Shown here piece after piece: positions 27,056 through 35,702 of a DNA stretch of 64,000 bases; the stretch's first letter is position 1, and every line of letters starts with the position of its first letter. This stretch comes from Paenibacillus sp. ACRRX (GTDB lineage: Bacteria; Bacillota; Bacilli; Paenibacillales; Paenibacillaceae). The stretch is from the NCBI RefSeq assembly GCF_022346885.1, contig NZ_JAKRNK010000001.1, positions 124,001 through 188,000 of the forward strand, in the 5' to 3' direction. Below the pieces are notes generated by a model. That model had not been told where the DNA came from and did no database searches. It saw nothing but the letters and a program-made list of their open reading frames with translations. Both the position numbers and the translations under genes were made by a program.

Positions 27056-27772
27056 TTGCTCGTTCATGCTGCATCTTTAATTGTGTTGGCGTTTGCCCTA
27101 AGTTTAGATAGCTTTGGGGTAGGGATGACTTACGGAATCAGAAAGCTGCGTATTCCGTGGTTGTCCATTGTCATTATTTCCGTATGCTCGGGACTTATTA
27201 TACTGCTGTCGATGCAGGTCGGTTCCGTTATTATTCATTGGTTCTCTGATACCGTCGCACGGTGGATTGGTTCCTTTATTTTGATTGCGATAGGATGTTT
27301 CTCTGTTATACAGCTTGTCCGCTCTCAGCCTGTCACAACAGGTCATGAAGTTCTCTATGACAATGCGGGGACGGCTAAAGAACACTGTTCAGATGTTACT
27401 TTATCGAGTACAGGTGAGTTGAATCCTTCTAGACCTGTAATTGAGTTCCAGTTGCGAAGATTAGGCATCATTATTCAAATACTGCGAACTCCACAAGCAG
27501 CAGACATTGATCGTTCGGGTACGATCAGTGCGGCTGAGGCGGCATGGCTTGGCGTAGCGTTATCTCTGGATGCGTTTGGTGCTGGAATTGGCGCTGCGCT
27601 GCTTGGTTTTGCCCCGATCTTGACTGCGATTGTGATCGCGTTGTTCAGCGGCAGCTTTCTGCTGTTTGGGATTCGGCTTGGCATACGGTTTGCTGAATGG
27701 AGTTGGATTCGTAAGCTCTCCTTTCTGCCGGGATGTTTGCTTATCATTATGGGAATTATGAAACTGTTTTAG
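27056..27772 (+). CDS. ytaF: Sporulation membrane protein YtaF (MntP-like)
   Basis: Polytopic membrane protein, 238 residues from TTG 27056 (CAGGAGGG eight bases before). Two repeats of three helices, each beginning with the motif L-x-L-D-A/S-F-G: LAFALSLDSFGVGMTYGIR near the N-terminus and VALSLDAFGAGIGAALLG past the middle, which is the MntP/YtaF pattern. A cytoplasmic insert (about 100-140) separates them. Known from Bacillus as sporulation-expressed; transport function is only suspected. Next is coaE, 34 bases on. Confidence 0.88.
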   Translation: MLVHAASLIVLAFALSLDSFGVGMTYGIRKLRIPWLSIVIISVCSGLIILLSMQVGSVIIHWFSDTVARWIGSFILIAIGCFSVIQLVRSQPVTTGHEVLYDNAGTAKEHCSDVTLSSTGELNPSRPVIEFQLRRLGIIIQILRTPQAADIDRSGTISAAEAAWLGVALSLDAFGAGIGAALLGFAPILTAIVIALFSGSFLLFGIRLGIRFAEWSWIRKLSFLPGCLLIIMGIMKLF

Positions 27773-27806
27773 AGATTGCTCTTCAAAGCGGAAATGAGGT
27801 GAAAGC

Positions 27807-28403
27807 ATGAACATTGGGCTTACGGGAGGTATCGCTTCCGGAAAAAGCACGGTATCTGCCATGTTGGTGGATAAAGGTGCGCGTCTTGTTGATGCTGACC
27901 GAATTGCCAGGGAGATTGTGCTTCCTGGCAGTCCGGTGCTGGCACAGATCGCGGAGCGCTTCGGTCAGGACATGCTGCTGCAGGATGGGGCGTTGGATCG
28001 CAAGCGGCTTGGGGCGGTTGTGTTCGGAGATGAGGCGGAACGGAAGGCGCTAGAGGGAATTACACATCCAGCTATACGTCAGCGCATGTTGGAACAGATG
28101 CGCAGCTACGAACAGGAACAGCCGGACAAGCTGGTTGTGGTGGACGTTCCCCTTATTTATGAATCCAGGATGGAGAGTTTATTTGAAGCGGTTATGGTGG
28201 TATACGTTCCACATCAAGTTCAGTTGGAACGTCTGATGAAGAGAGATAGCCTTACAGAGCAACAGGCTAAGCTCCGTCTGGCTGCGCAGATGGATATTGA
28301 AGAGAAACGATCACGAGCAGATTATGTCATCTATAACGATCAAGGGATTGAGCATACAGCACGCCAAATTCATGAATTCCTTAGTCAAAAGGGATTGCTA
28401 TGA
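27807..28403 (+). CDS. coaE: Dephospho-CoA kinase
   Basis: Last step of coenzyme A synthesis, phosphorylating the 3'-OH of dephospho-CoA. 198 residues; P-loop GGIASGKST at residues 6-14, DADRIARE, and the VVDVPLIYES lid/acceptor region. ATG preceded by GAGGTGAAAGC. Its stop overlaps the next start by four bases, so the transglycosylase is translationally coupled. Confidence 0.95.
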   Translation: MNIGLTGGIASGKSTVSAMLVDKGARLVDADRIAREIVLPGSPVLAQIAERFGQDMLLQDGALDRKRLGAVVFGDEAERKALEGITHPAIRQRMLEQMRSYEQEQPDKLVVVDVPLIYESRMESLFEAVMVVYVPHQVQLERLMKRDSLTEQQAKLRLAAQMDIEEKRSRADYVIYNDQGIEHTARQIHEFLSQKGLL

Positions 28404-28981
28404 ATAAACTCATGCGAATTTTGCGTAAAAAGAGCGTGCTGCTTGTGTTATTCCTTGGTTTTATGTTTGTGCTCTTTGTCCAATCCCAATGGCTCGGACG
28501 TTGGATGTATCCCATTCACTATGAGGACACGATTCGTGAACATGCTGAAAAGCAGGATCTGGATCCGCTGCTGGTAGCGGCTATTATCCGCGTTGAAACG
28601 AATTATGAGATCGGAAGAGAATCCCGGAAAGGTGCGATTGGCATGATGCAGCTTATGCCAACTACAGCCGATTGGGCGATGAAACAAATGAAACTGCGAA
28701 AAATGTGGACGGTAGATGAACTGAGGCGAGAGGCAGATCCGAATATTCAGATTGGCACCTGGTATTTAAGGTCGCTGATCAAACAATATGACAGTAATAC
28801 AGTTGCTGCGGTAGCTGCATATAACGCAGGACCAGGCAATGTGAGTGAATGGCTGCGGTCGAATAAGTGGGACGGAACGCTTGAATCCGCTAAACAACAA
28901 ATTCCCTTTAACGAAACAAAGTTGTACGTGCAGCGGGTATTCCATTATTATGAGAAGTATAAACGTGTGTATGGAACTTGA
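28400..28981 (+). CDS. Membrane-anchored lytic transglycosylase (SLT)
   Basis: Cleaves peptidoglycan glycan strands on the outer face of the membrane. 193 residues: N-terminal anchor helix (about 12-31), then the SLT domain with catalytic Glu in IIRVETNYEIG, GAIGMMQLMP, and AAYNAGPGNVSEWL. Starts with ATGA overlap on coaE. The arrangement coaE-SLT matches the Bacillus ytaG-ytaF neighbourhood. Family assignment firm, cellular role inferred. Confidence 0.92.
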   Translation: MNKLMRILRKKSVLLVLFLGFMFVLFVQSQWLGRWMYPIHYEDTIREHAEKQDLDPLLVAAIIRVETNYEIGRESRKGAIGMMQLMPTTADWAMKQMKLRKMWTVDELRREADPNIQIGTWYLRSLIKQYDSNTVAAVAAYNAGPGNVSEWLRSNKWDGTLESAKQQIPFNETKLYVQRVFHYYEKYKRVYGT

Positions 28982-29011
28982 CACGATAGCAGCGGGATCA
29001 TAAGTGAAGAA

Positions 29012-29048
29012 GCGTCGGACAAGCAGATGATTCTGCTCGACGCGACGC
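29012..29048 (-). terminator. Hairpin after SASP gene
   Basis: AGCAGA/TCTGCT (29022-29037) flanked by GCGTCG/CGACGC with an internal loop; T-rich on the minus strand (GCTTCTTCACTT). Shared by convergent genes. Confidence 0.5.
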
Positions 29049-29060
29049 CTCAACGGATCA

Positions 29061-29282
29061 TTATTTGTATTGACCTGCAAGTTGTTGTTCTGCGATTTGG
29101 ACAAGACGCTTCGTGATATATCCACCGATGGAACCAGTGTCACGAGTCGCCATGTTACCGTAGTACCCGTCTTGCGGGATCGCAATACCGAGTTCTTGTG
29201 CGATCTCGAATTTCATTTGCTCGAGAGCACCAGTTGCTTGTGGCACTACTAAGTTGTTGCTGGAACGGTTGCTTTGGCTCAT
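29061..29282 (-). CDS. Alpha/beta-type small acid-soluble spore protein
   Basis: 73-residue DNA-binding spore protein that coats and protects DNA in dormant spores. Both family blocks are present: the germination-protease site region around [14 protein letters not shown] (GPR cuts at Glu-Ile) and [22 protein letters not shown] preceded by AAGGAGGTGAACAAAC, a near-perfect ribosome site, as is usual for highly expressed ssp genes. Divergent from nrdR. Direct evidence that the organism forms endospores. Confidence 0.96.
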   Translation of the reverse strand: MSQSNRSSNNLVVPQATGALEQMKFEIAQELGIAIPQDGYYGNMATRDTGSIGGYITKRLVQIAEQQLAGQYK

Positions 29283-29394
29283 GTTTGTTCACCTCCTTGC
29301 GGTTGGTAATTGTATTGTGCGCAAAGTTGCGAATATCATTACACATAACCATTGGGATTTTTTTGAAAAAGATAAAGAAGTGGGGGGAATGCCG

Positions 29395-29877
29395 ATGAAG
29401 TGCCCTTATTGTGATCACTTTGGAACCAAAGTGCTTGATTCTAGGCCTGCAAATGACAACAAATCAATCCGTCGCAGGCGTGAGTGTGAATTGTGCAGTC
29501 GTCGTTTCACAACCTTTGAGATGGTTGAAGAAACACCGCTGATCGTCATAAAGAAAGATGGAAGCCGTGAGGAGTTCAGTCGAGAGAAATTGCTGCGCGG
29601 ACTTATTCGAGCTTGTGAGAAGCGTCCTGTATCGGTTGAACGATTAGAGACAATCGCATCTGAAGTAGAGAAACAGCTCCGTACAACAGCCCATGCGGAA
29701 GTTGAAAGCCGTGATATTGGAGAATTGGTTATGGAGCAACTGTATCCGGTGGATGAAGTAGCGTACGTTCGTTTTGCCTCGGTGTATCGTCAATTCAAGG
29801 ACATTAACATGTTTATGAAAGAGCTCAATACCCTGCTGTCCAAGGACAACCTGAACGACATTTCAAACAACAGTTAA
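29395..29877 (+). CDS. nrdR: Transcriptional repressor NrdR
   Basis: ATP/dATP-sensing repressor of ribonucleotide reductase genes. 160 residues from ATG 29395 (GTGGGGGG seven bases before; ATG 29389 is too near the site). Zinc ribbon with Cys3, Cys6, Cys31 and Cys34, the [17 protein letters not shown] junction, and an ATP-cone from about 49 ([16 protein letters not shown]). Length and order are typical. Usually beside dnaB/dnaI or coaE genes in Bacillales, as here. Confidence 0.95.
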   Translation: MKCPYCDHFGTKVLDSRPANDNKSIRRRRECELCSRRFTTFEMVEETPLIVIKKDGSREEFSREKLLRGLIRACEKRPVSVERLETIASEVEKQLRTTAHAEVESRDIGELVMEQLYPVDEVAYVRFASVYRQFKDINMFMKELNTLLSKDNLNDISNNS

Positions 29878-30439
29878 TAATCTTGTGACCGAATAAGTAG
29901 TTGTTCGATGAGAATGAGGCTATGAATTGGAGATGTGGATTCGGGCGACTTTACGAATATAGAATCTTCAGCTTTAGAATATAAGCAATAAACTGAAATG
30001 ATAATGAAATAGCGGCAGAGGAGGACTGGGATATAGCCCTGGACTGCCGCTGTATCCATTTAACTACTGTTGTGCTCTTATCGTATTATGATCTGGATTC
30101 CAGAGCGCTCCATTGAACTCCATTGTCCTTATTTCCCCCACTAGCATGTTTGGCTTCTTGTATGACCGATCTTCCCCTTTAATATTGCCACATTTTTCAC
30201 AATCTTGTCCGTAAGATTATAACGCAAGGTTAGTTGATAACTTTAGTCTATAACTAGCATTTATTTCAATGCAGCAGCGTCGGAACTTATGTTTTGACGT
30301 TTTTTTGCGTTGTTCACAAAAAATTCACATTTAATGACTCTTGTTAGTCATTTCAATGATAAATATCACATTTACAATAAATATACTCGACAATAATCGT
30401 GATATCTAAAAATGAAAAATTCTAGGGAGGAAACAAAAC
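29878..30439. promoter_or_regulatory. Upstream region of the copper pair
   Basis: No gene. A hairpin AGCGGCAG (30011-30018)/CTGCCGCT (30044-30051) may end nrdR. Near the next gene lie two TTCACA hexamers 11 bases apart (30313, 30324), read on the other strand as ResD-like TGTGAA repeats or as PhoP-like boxes, and a 7-bp perfect dyad AATGACT-N6-AGTCATT (30333-30352), a good operator candidate. Confidence 0.45.
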
Positions 30440-31495
30440 ATGCGTAAAAAATTACTTTCCATTCTTATTGCTTCGGTCGTTGCTGCTACAATGGCTATTC
30501 CAGCTATGGCTCATGACGGTTGGTCACAGACTCATGCGCCAATTGTAGGTGCTGGAGAAGTTGCTTATGTCGATCTACAACTCGGCAATCATTCTAATCA
30601 TCATGCAAGTTATCGGATTGAAGGAAAATGGAGTACAGACACGACAAAAGTGTATGCGACGACACCAGCTGGCAAGAAGGTTGATATTTCCTCCACCTTG
30701 TACTATACAGGTGAAATTACGGATACAGAGAATCCTGGGATGAACAACGGCTACATTGCTTCGTTGAAGAGCTCTTCTCCAGGTGCTTATATTATTTCGG
30801 CTGAGGGAGACAGTATCTTTAAGAACGGCGAAGTGGCTTCCCGTACTTTACGCAGTGCGAAGTCTTTTGTAGCAATCAGCGATCTGCCTACATTGCAGCG
30901 TATTGCTCAGTTAAAGGGCTTTAACAAGCAAGTGACAACGGATCGCGCGGAGTTTGTCCCGCAGTTTAATCCGGCTGCTATTACGCCAGACCAGCAAGTT
31001 AAAGTACAGCTACTTCTGAAGGGCAAGCCGTTGGCAGACACAGACGTATCATTGATTCGCCGCAGCAATTCCGAAGCGCAAGCTTTAAAGACAGATGCAA
31101 ACGGTCTTGTTTCCTTTAAAACAGGTCCGGCAGATGCTTATCTGCTTCGTGCGAAGCCAGCAACACAAGAGAAGCAAGAAGGTCAGTACAGCAGCGTTAA
31201 CTATGAAGCCACAATGACGTACACTGTTCAAAACGGCACCTTTAAAGTAGCAGTGGAAAAAGTTAATCCTAAGCCAGCTGTATATGTAAACGGCAAGGCG
31301 CTCGATGATAAAGCTGTAACGGTTAAAAATGGTACAACGATGGTTGACGCTTCGATCATCCAAGCCCAAGTAGGCGCTTATGATGCTAAAGGCGAAGTAT
31401 CACTGCGTGCTGCTGTAGACAAGACGGGTGCTGTGCTTGAGTTCTTCCCTGCGGTAGGCGGAACACGTGCAGCCATCCACGTATATACAAAGTAA
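30440..31495 (+). CDS. Secreted DUF4198-type protein with copper-amine-oxidase-like stalk domain
   Basis: 351 residues, exported: signal peptide 1-24 (MRKKLLSILIASVVAATMA..., cut after AMA), mature start HDGW with a free N-terminal His. The body resembles DUF4198/CbiK-like periplasmic proteins with beta-sandwich repeats (KVQLLLKGKPLADTDVSL, TDANGLVSFKTG). The end (VYVNGKALDDKAVTVKNGTTMVD) looks like the beta-rich stalk domain found in Paenibacillus surface proteins. The next gene, 10 bases on, is CopC-CopD, so a role in copper or other metal handling at the cell surface is inferred. GGAGG before ATG. Confidence 0.75.
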   Translation: MRKKLLSILIASVVAATMAIPAMAHDGWSQTHAPIVGAGEVAYVDLQLGNHSNHHASYRIEGKWSTDTTKVYATTPAGKKVDISSTLYYTGEITDTENPGMNNGYIASLKSSSPGAYIISAEGDSIFKNGEVASRTLRSAKSFVAISDLPTLQRIAQLKGFNKQVTTDRAEFVPQFNPAAITPDQQVKVQLLLKGKPLADTDVSLIRRSNSEAQALKTDANGLVSFKTGPADAYLLRAKPATQEKQEGQYSSVNYEATMTYTVQNGTFKVAVEKVNPKPAVYVNGKALDDKAVTVKNGTTMVDASIIQAQVGAYDAKGEVSLRAAVDKTGAVLEFFPAVGGTRAAIHVYTK

Positions 31496-31504
31496 GGCGG
31501 CCAC

Positions 31505-33496
31505 ATGTATAAATGGCTAAATAAAGGGGCGGCAGCGATCATCATCTGTATGATGATCGTATGCTTGCTCCCCATCCCAGCGGCACAAGCACATGCTTAT
31601 GTCGCTAATTCTTATCCCAAGCAGGAAGAGGAGCTTACTACCGCGCCTGATCATCTTCATGTAACCTTTACAGAAGATATCGATACGAAGCTCAGCAGCG
31701 TCTCGATTGTGGATGAGAAAGGGAATGTGGTGTCTGCCAAGCAAAGCGCGGCGGGGGATCGCACGCTTATGTTGACTGGATTTAAGTTGGCAGACGGTGT
31801 CTACACGGTCAAATGGCAGTCGTTATCCGTGGATACACATGTCACTGAGGATTCATTTCGCTTTGCGGTTGGTGTGAAGCTGAAAAAGACAGGGCCATCC
31901 GATACGGTTTCGTTGGACGATGAGCCAGCGGCGGGTTCTGGAACCTCAGGCGGCTCAAAGCCAGATAAGCCTAAAGAACCTGTGAAGAAGCCGGAACAGA
32001 AGCCTGGGGCAGGAACGGACAAGCCAGCTTCTTCTAATGGTGCTGGCAAGGATCAAAAGCCTTCCGGTTCCAAATCCGAAACGGCTGGTGGCAAGCCAGT
32101 CCAATCTAAGCCGGGTGCGACAACTAAGGATAAGGAAGGCAATGGTACGAAGAACGCTAACAACATAGACTCGAAGAAAACGGAACAGTCAGGGAATTCT
32201 AAAGAGGCTTTGTCTGGCAGTGGATCGAAGCCCGCAGAAAAGGTAGAGGCAGGGTCCGAAGCGGGGGACCAAGGGGACCAATCTAAGTCCGCTTCAAGTC
32301 AGGAACCGTCTGCTCAACTTGACCCGAGTCAAGCATCGAAAGAGACGACCGCTAAGCCTGACGGCAATGGTGGTGTTCCTCCAGGTTCAGAGGGAGTTTC
32401 AGGAACAGTGTCTACGCCTGGCGCATCAACCTCTGACTCTTCTGTTTCCAAAGGTGGCAACACCGATGCTGCTTCCAATCAAGCTGCTGGCTCAGACAAT
32501 GAAGCGACTGCACAGGAACAACATGTGCATGTGCACAATGAGACAGCACATCAGCATGATACTGCCGCTGGTAGTGGAGCGGGTCTAAAGGGAGGAATTG
32601 CATTCCTTCGTATCATAGACATACTTGCGATTGTGCTCCTGGGTTCTGTATTTTTGTTCAGAGATTGGATATTCATTCCTCTTGAAGAACGTGGATATTC
32701 AGCTAGCCGCTGGTTCAGTTCATGGTTGTATACTGTGGTAGCTGCTGTGCTGGCGATCAGCGGGGCTTTAAGATTGTATGACATCGGCAGCCAATTAAGC
32801 GGGATCGGCACAGCGGAAGCGATTGGACATTTGCTAGGCACAACTATGCTGGGATGGATGACGCTAACACGCATCGGTCTGGCATTGGTAATAGCCATCT
32901 CGATGGCATTGAAGCTGGAACAAGGAGCATGGCGAGTTATACGTGTTATTTTGTACGCTGGTCTAGCCTTAACGTTTCCGCTGACAGGACATGCTTACTC
33001 GCCGGAAAGCGGGCTATCGCTGATGGTGTGGATGCATGTGCTGCACATTGTTGTAACCGCTGTGTGGTGCGGAGGGCTTATCGGCTTGCTGCTCGTCAGC
33101 ATAAAGCCGGCGGAAACACAGCGCAGCGCCTTCTTGCAGCGTTGGAACAGGATGCTGCTGCGCTTTGCACAATTGGCGTTGCCAATGATGATTGCTGCAG
33201 GCATCTCAGGTGTTGCGCTGGCACTTAATAAGATTGCCAGCTGGCAAGGGCTGCTGAACAGCACTTACGGCACGATGGTGATCGCCAAAGTAATGCTGTT
33301 CGCGCTTGTACTGGTTCTGGCAGCGTATCATCGTTACGCGCTTATGCCGAAGCTGGCGAGTGCAGCTTCAAACCCTGAGCTAGCTGAGAGTAGTTGGAGC
33401 GGACTCATCGGGGGCATTAGATTAGAGCTGTTCTTGGCGCTCTTGTTATTCATTGCAGCAGGGCTGCTGTCCAGCAGTCCGCCGCCAATTGGATAG
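31505..33496 (+). CDS. CopC-CopD copper resistance fusion protein
   Basis: 663 residues. Signal peptide 1-29; the mature protein would start with His30 (HAYVANSYP), the first copper ligand of CopC; a second candidate is in VDTHVTEDSFRFAVG. CopC domain about 30-125; then about 210 residues of Lys/Ser/Gly/Pro-rich linker; a His-rich patch near 338-352 (EQHVHVHNETAHQHD); then eight or so helices of the CopD domain (from about 360) with conserved membrane His (VLHIVVTAVWCGGLIG). Fusions of this kind (YcnJ-like) import copper. Linker is unusually long. Co-transcribed with the DUF4198 gene. Confidence 0.88.
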   Translation: MYKWLNKGAAAIIICMMIVCLLPIPAAQAHAYVANSYPKQEEELTTAPDHLHVTFTEDIDTKLSSVSIVDEKGNVVSAKQSAAGDRTLMLTGFKLADGVYTVKWQSLSVDTHVTEDSFRFAVGVKLKKTGPSDTVSLDDEPAAGSGTSGGSKPDKPKEPVKKPEQKPGAGTDKPASSNGAGKDQKPSGSKSETAGGKPVQSKPGATTKDKEGNGTKNANNIDSKKTEQSGNSKEALSGSGSKPAEKVEAGSEAGDQGDQSKSASSQEPSAQLDPSQASKETTAKPDGNGGVPPGSEGVSGTVSTPGASTSDSSVSKGGNTDAASNQAAGSDNEATAQEQHVHVHNETAHQHDTAAGSGAGLKGGIAFLRIIDILAIVLLGSVFLFRDWIFIPLEERGYSASRWFSSWLYTVVAAVLAISGALRLYDIGSQLSGIGTAEAIGHLLGTTMLGWMTLTRIGLALVIAISMALKLEQGAWRVIRVILYAGLALTFPLTGHAYSPESGLSLMVWMHVLHIVVTAVWCGGLIGLLLVSIKPAETQRSAFLQRWNRMLLRFAQLALPMMIAAGISGVALALNKIASWQGLLNSTYGTMVIAKVMLFALVLVLAAYHRYALMPKLASAASNPELAESSWSGLIGGIRLELFLALLLFIAAGLLSSSPPPIG

Positions 33497-33625
33497 TCAA
33501 TTGGGGTGCCGATGGTGACGGCACGTCTATTACAGTTTGGATTGGCAGCGAAGCGTTATGCTTTCGAGCTCGTTTTACAGCAAAGTGCGTTCTAGAATAG
33601 ACTTGATCTGTACAAAGTTGTAGCA

Positions 33626-33665
33626 GAAGCCTCTCTTTCCACATCATAGTGGGAGGGGAGGTTTC
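33626..33665 (+). terminator. Terminator of the copper pair
   Basis: GAAGCCTC...CCAC pairs with GTGG...GAGGTTTC around a six-base loop, followed by TTGTGG; imperfect but long stem. Confidence 0.6.
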
Positions 33666-34008
33666 TTGTGGTTAAGCAGGAGCTTGTTCTCCTATTACTC
33701 TATTTCATCTGATAGATCTGGATAGGATCCAAATGATTTTAGGGTAAGATCATTTTAGAATATCGTTTAAACCTACATATGTTGGGATCATCGGAAGTAT
33801 ATGAATCCTCCTGGAGGAGAGATGAAGGGGACTAAACTATCGGATATAGCCTGCTGTAATTATATGAAAATAACTGTTGCAAACCTACATTTATATATGC
33901 TATACTATTTAAGTCGATTACAACACAGTCTTGAAACACAACATCGGAAGACCTTGGTACACGTGGATTTTTCGGATGACTTAACGTCTGACGTAACATA
34001 AATTACAC
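33666..34008. other. Region before the tRNA pair
   Basis: No protein gene supported; a 66-codon frame here lacks a known family. Contains the tRNA promoter at 33877-33906. Confidence 0.4.
33877..33906 (+). promoter_or_regulatory. Promoter of the tRNA pair
   Basis: TTGCAA and TATACT with an 18-base spacer, about 100 bases before tRNA-Ala. Confidence 0.5.
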
Positions 34009-34084
34009 GGGGCCTTAGCTCAGCTGGGAGAGCGCATCGCTGGCAGCGATGAGGTCAGGGGTTCGATCCCCCTAGGCTCCACCA
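34009..34084 (+). tRNA. tRNA-Ala (GGC)
   Basis: Full cloverleaf by eye: acceptor GGGGCCT/AGGCTCC, D stem GCTC/GAGC, anticodon stem CATCG/CGATG with loop CTGGCAG (anticodon GGC), T stem AGGGG/CCCCT around TTCGATC, encoded CCA. A degraded copy of its 3' half lies at 42290-42333. Confidence 0.96.
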
Positions 34085-34099
34085 TTAACATTTTAATAT

Positions 34100-34175
34100 G
34101 GGTTCTTAGCTCAGTCGGTAGAGCAGTTGACTCTTAATCATCAGGTCGAGGGTTCGAGCCCCTCAGAACCCACCA
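34100..34175 (+). tRNA. tRNA-Lys (CTT)
   Basis: Acceptor GGGTTCT/AGAACCC, D stem GCTC/GAGC, anticodon loop CTCTTAA (anticodon CTT, reading AAG), T stem GAGGG/CCCTC, encoded CCA. The anticodon stem GTTGA/TCATC has a T-T mismatch at 28-42, which is unusual for a working tRNA. Fifteen bases after tRNA-Ala, same transcript. Confidence 0.92.
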
Positions 34176-34185
34176 GTTACGTAAT

Positions 34186-34371
34186 CTATAACGGCAGATA
34201 TGCCGTTTTTTTGTTTTGTTTGTATCCAATTCCTCGCTGAAGAATGTTCCCTTGTTTATGTAATTTTAAGGCCTTGAGGGTCAACCGGATGTTTTCGTTA
34301 TTGGACTCATCGGTTACATGCACGATTTGATATGGCTCACCCTTCTTCAAGTAACGCTTCAGCTTCGGCAT
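34186..34371 (-). CDS. Possible 61-residue basic protein
   Basis: Weakly supported. ATG 34371 has GGAG seven bases before. The product begins MPKLKRYLKKGEPYQIVHV and is strongly basic, with a beta-then-helix look; no family recognised. Its last codons run through the tRNA terminator hairpin on the opposite strand, which argues against it or at least against conservation of the C-terminus. Confidence 0.35.
   Translation of the reverse strand: MPKLKRYLKKGEPYQIVHVTDESNNENIRLTLKALKLHKQGNILQRGIGYKQNKKTAYLPL
34190..34213 (+). terminator. Terminator of the tRNA pair
   Basis: AACGGCA-GATA-TGCCGTT with TTTTTTG tail, 14 bases past tRNA-Lys. Confidence 0.9.
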
Positions 34372-34438
34372 AGACGTGCTCCATATATGGTAGCTAAATC
34401 CACCAACATTCGTATTGGGAAAAGAATAGCGAAAAATA

Positions 34439-34479
34439 AAGGCGAACTCTCATTCAGAATGAAATGAGATATTCGCCTT
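34439..34479. terminator. Hairpin, convergent intergenic
   Basis: AAGGCGAA/TTCGCCTT outer stem with inner CTCATT/AATGAG; sits past the stop of the minus-strand gene at 34595 and has T's on that side (CGCCTTTATTTTTCG). Likely terminator. Confidence 0.6.
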
Positions 34480-34594
34480 CAAAAGTTGTTATCATTTGTA
34501 GTTTTAACATGATAAGCGCACGTATTTTAGTGGACCTTATTCAAAGAGTAGCCATTTGCTACTGTTTCATTTTTTTGCAAATAGGGGTGCTCCG

Positions 34595-35428
34595 TTAATT
34601 CAGCTCTGTACGACCACGTCGGAAACTGACCTCAGCTTTACCTGTATGCAGCTGCCACATGTGCCAAAATACAAATGGAACCATGAGCACAAAGTTAGCG
34701 ATACCCCAGTAATTCATGACATCTGCGTTATACCAGGAGGAAGCATCCATTAGCGTTGGGAACAGGTTAACGAAGCAGGCACGTAGAAGCAAATGTGCTG
34801 CTAACGTATACACCCGCGCAATTATGTATAGTTCTGGGCGGCGTTTAATAATTGGATAAAGCTCAGCCGCGAGCAGGATACATAACGAGCTTGCAAAGAA
34901 CTTTGGACTTTCGGCATATACAAAGGCAGCATTCCAAGTGGTATACATGAAGTTCCAGCCAATTGTCGTATACACAATAAGATCGCCATGCTTTTGATTG
35001 GATATCTTCCAGTACTTAGGCGCGAAAGGAATCGTAATACATAATAAAAGACCAGTCAGCGCGTTAAACGTATTTCCCATTGTAAAGTCTTTAATCGTAG
35101 CTTCCATAATATTAAGGAAAAGAACACCGTATACAAACCATAATACCCAATCTTTTTGCAGCGCACTCCAAAACCGACCTTCTCGTTTCTCATAGTTGGC
35201 AATTCGAATGAATCCCACAAAAATGGTTGGCAGAATTACACTCAAAATCTTGGCCCAACGAAACCATCCTTCTACTCCTCCCATGAGCCATAACGGGAAT
35301 GTGAGTAAAGAAGCAATCCAGAACCAATGTGCAAACTTATAATGTTTGCGCATGACACCGACAATAACAAGAAGTAATACGATATAACCGATCATACTAA
35401 TGCTGTACTGCCACACAGGGATATTCAT
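34595..35428 (-). CDS. Polytopic membrane protein (resembles DUF5692)
   Basis: 277 residues, eight or so hydrophobic helices, rich in Trp and Phe (FAHWFWIASLLTFPLWLMGG, IGWNFMYTTWNAAFVYAESP). The tandem Trp-Asn motifs and size recall the DUF5692 family of Paenibacillus/Clostridium membrane proteins; that name is from memory, not search. Start ATG 35428 with AAGGAGGGTA upstream. Divergent from a TetR gene with a large dyad between, so probably the repressed target. Function unknown; a small-molecule transporter or sensor is a guess. Confidence 0.7.
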   Translation of the reverse strand: MNIPVWQYSISMIGYIVLLLVIVGVMRKHYKFAHWFWIASLLTFPLWLMGGVEGWFRWAKILSVILPTIFVGFIRIANYEKREGRFWSALQKDWVLWFVYGVLFLNIMEATIKDFTMGNTFNALTGLLLCITIPFAPKYWKISNQKHGDLIVYTTIGWNFMYTTWNAAFVYAESPKFFASSLCILLAAELYPIIKRRPELYIIARVYTLAAHLLLRACFVNLFPTLMDASSWYNADVMNYWGIANFVLMVPFVFWHMWQLHTGKAEVSFRRGRTELN

Positions 35429-35496
35429 GGTGTACCCTCCTTATGTTGTTGGAAGCGTGTTTGCCTTGCACTTTACTGCGTTGCAATTAAGTATGA

Positions 35497-35523
35497 AGTT
35501 GTTAAAATAAAAACATAACAACT
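35497..35523. promoter_or_regulatory. Candidate TetR operator
   Basis: Perfect 8-bp dyad AGTTGTTA-N11-TAACAACT in the 274-base gap between the membrane-protein gene and the TetR gene, about 70 bases upstream of the former start. Confidence 0.55.
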
Positions 35524-35702
35524 GTTCGGTTTTATTGTATTAAGAGGTAACTTGTGTTGTCTGTGTAATTTAGCACACACAAAGCCATTTAAACTGGGTA
35601 CCCTTTTTATAAAGAGATTCTAGAAATGCTCTCTCGTGATCAGCTCAATGTTCAAAGAGACACTATAATATAGATGAAGTTACTAGGTTGGGGGAGGAAA
35701 CA

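Noticed and set aside
33801-34001. 66-codon frame before tRNA-Ala
   Set aside because: It has an upstream GGAGGAG, but runs through the tRNA promoter and shows no family; left out.
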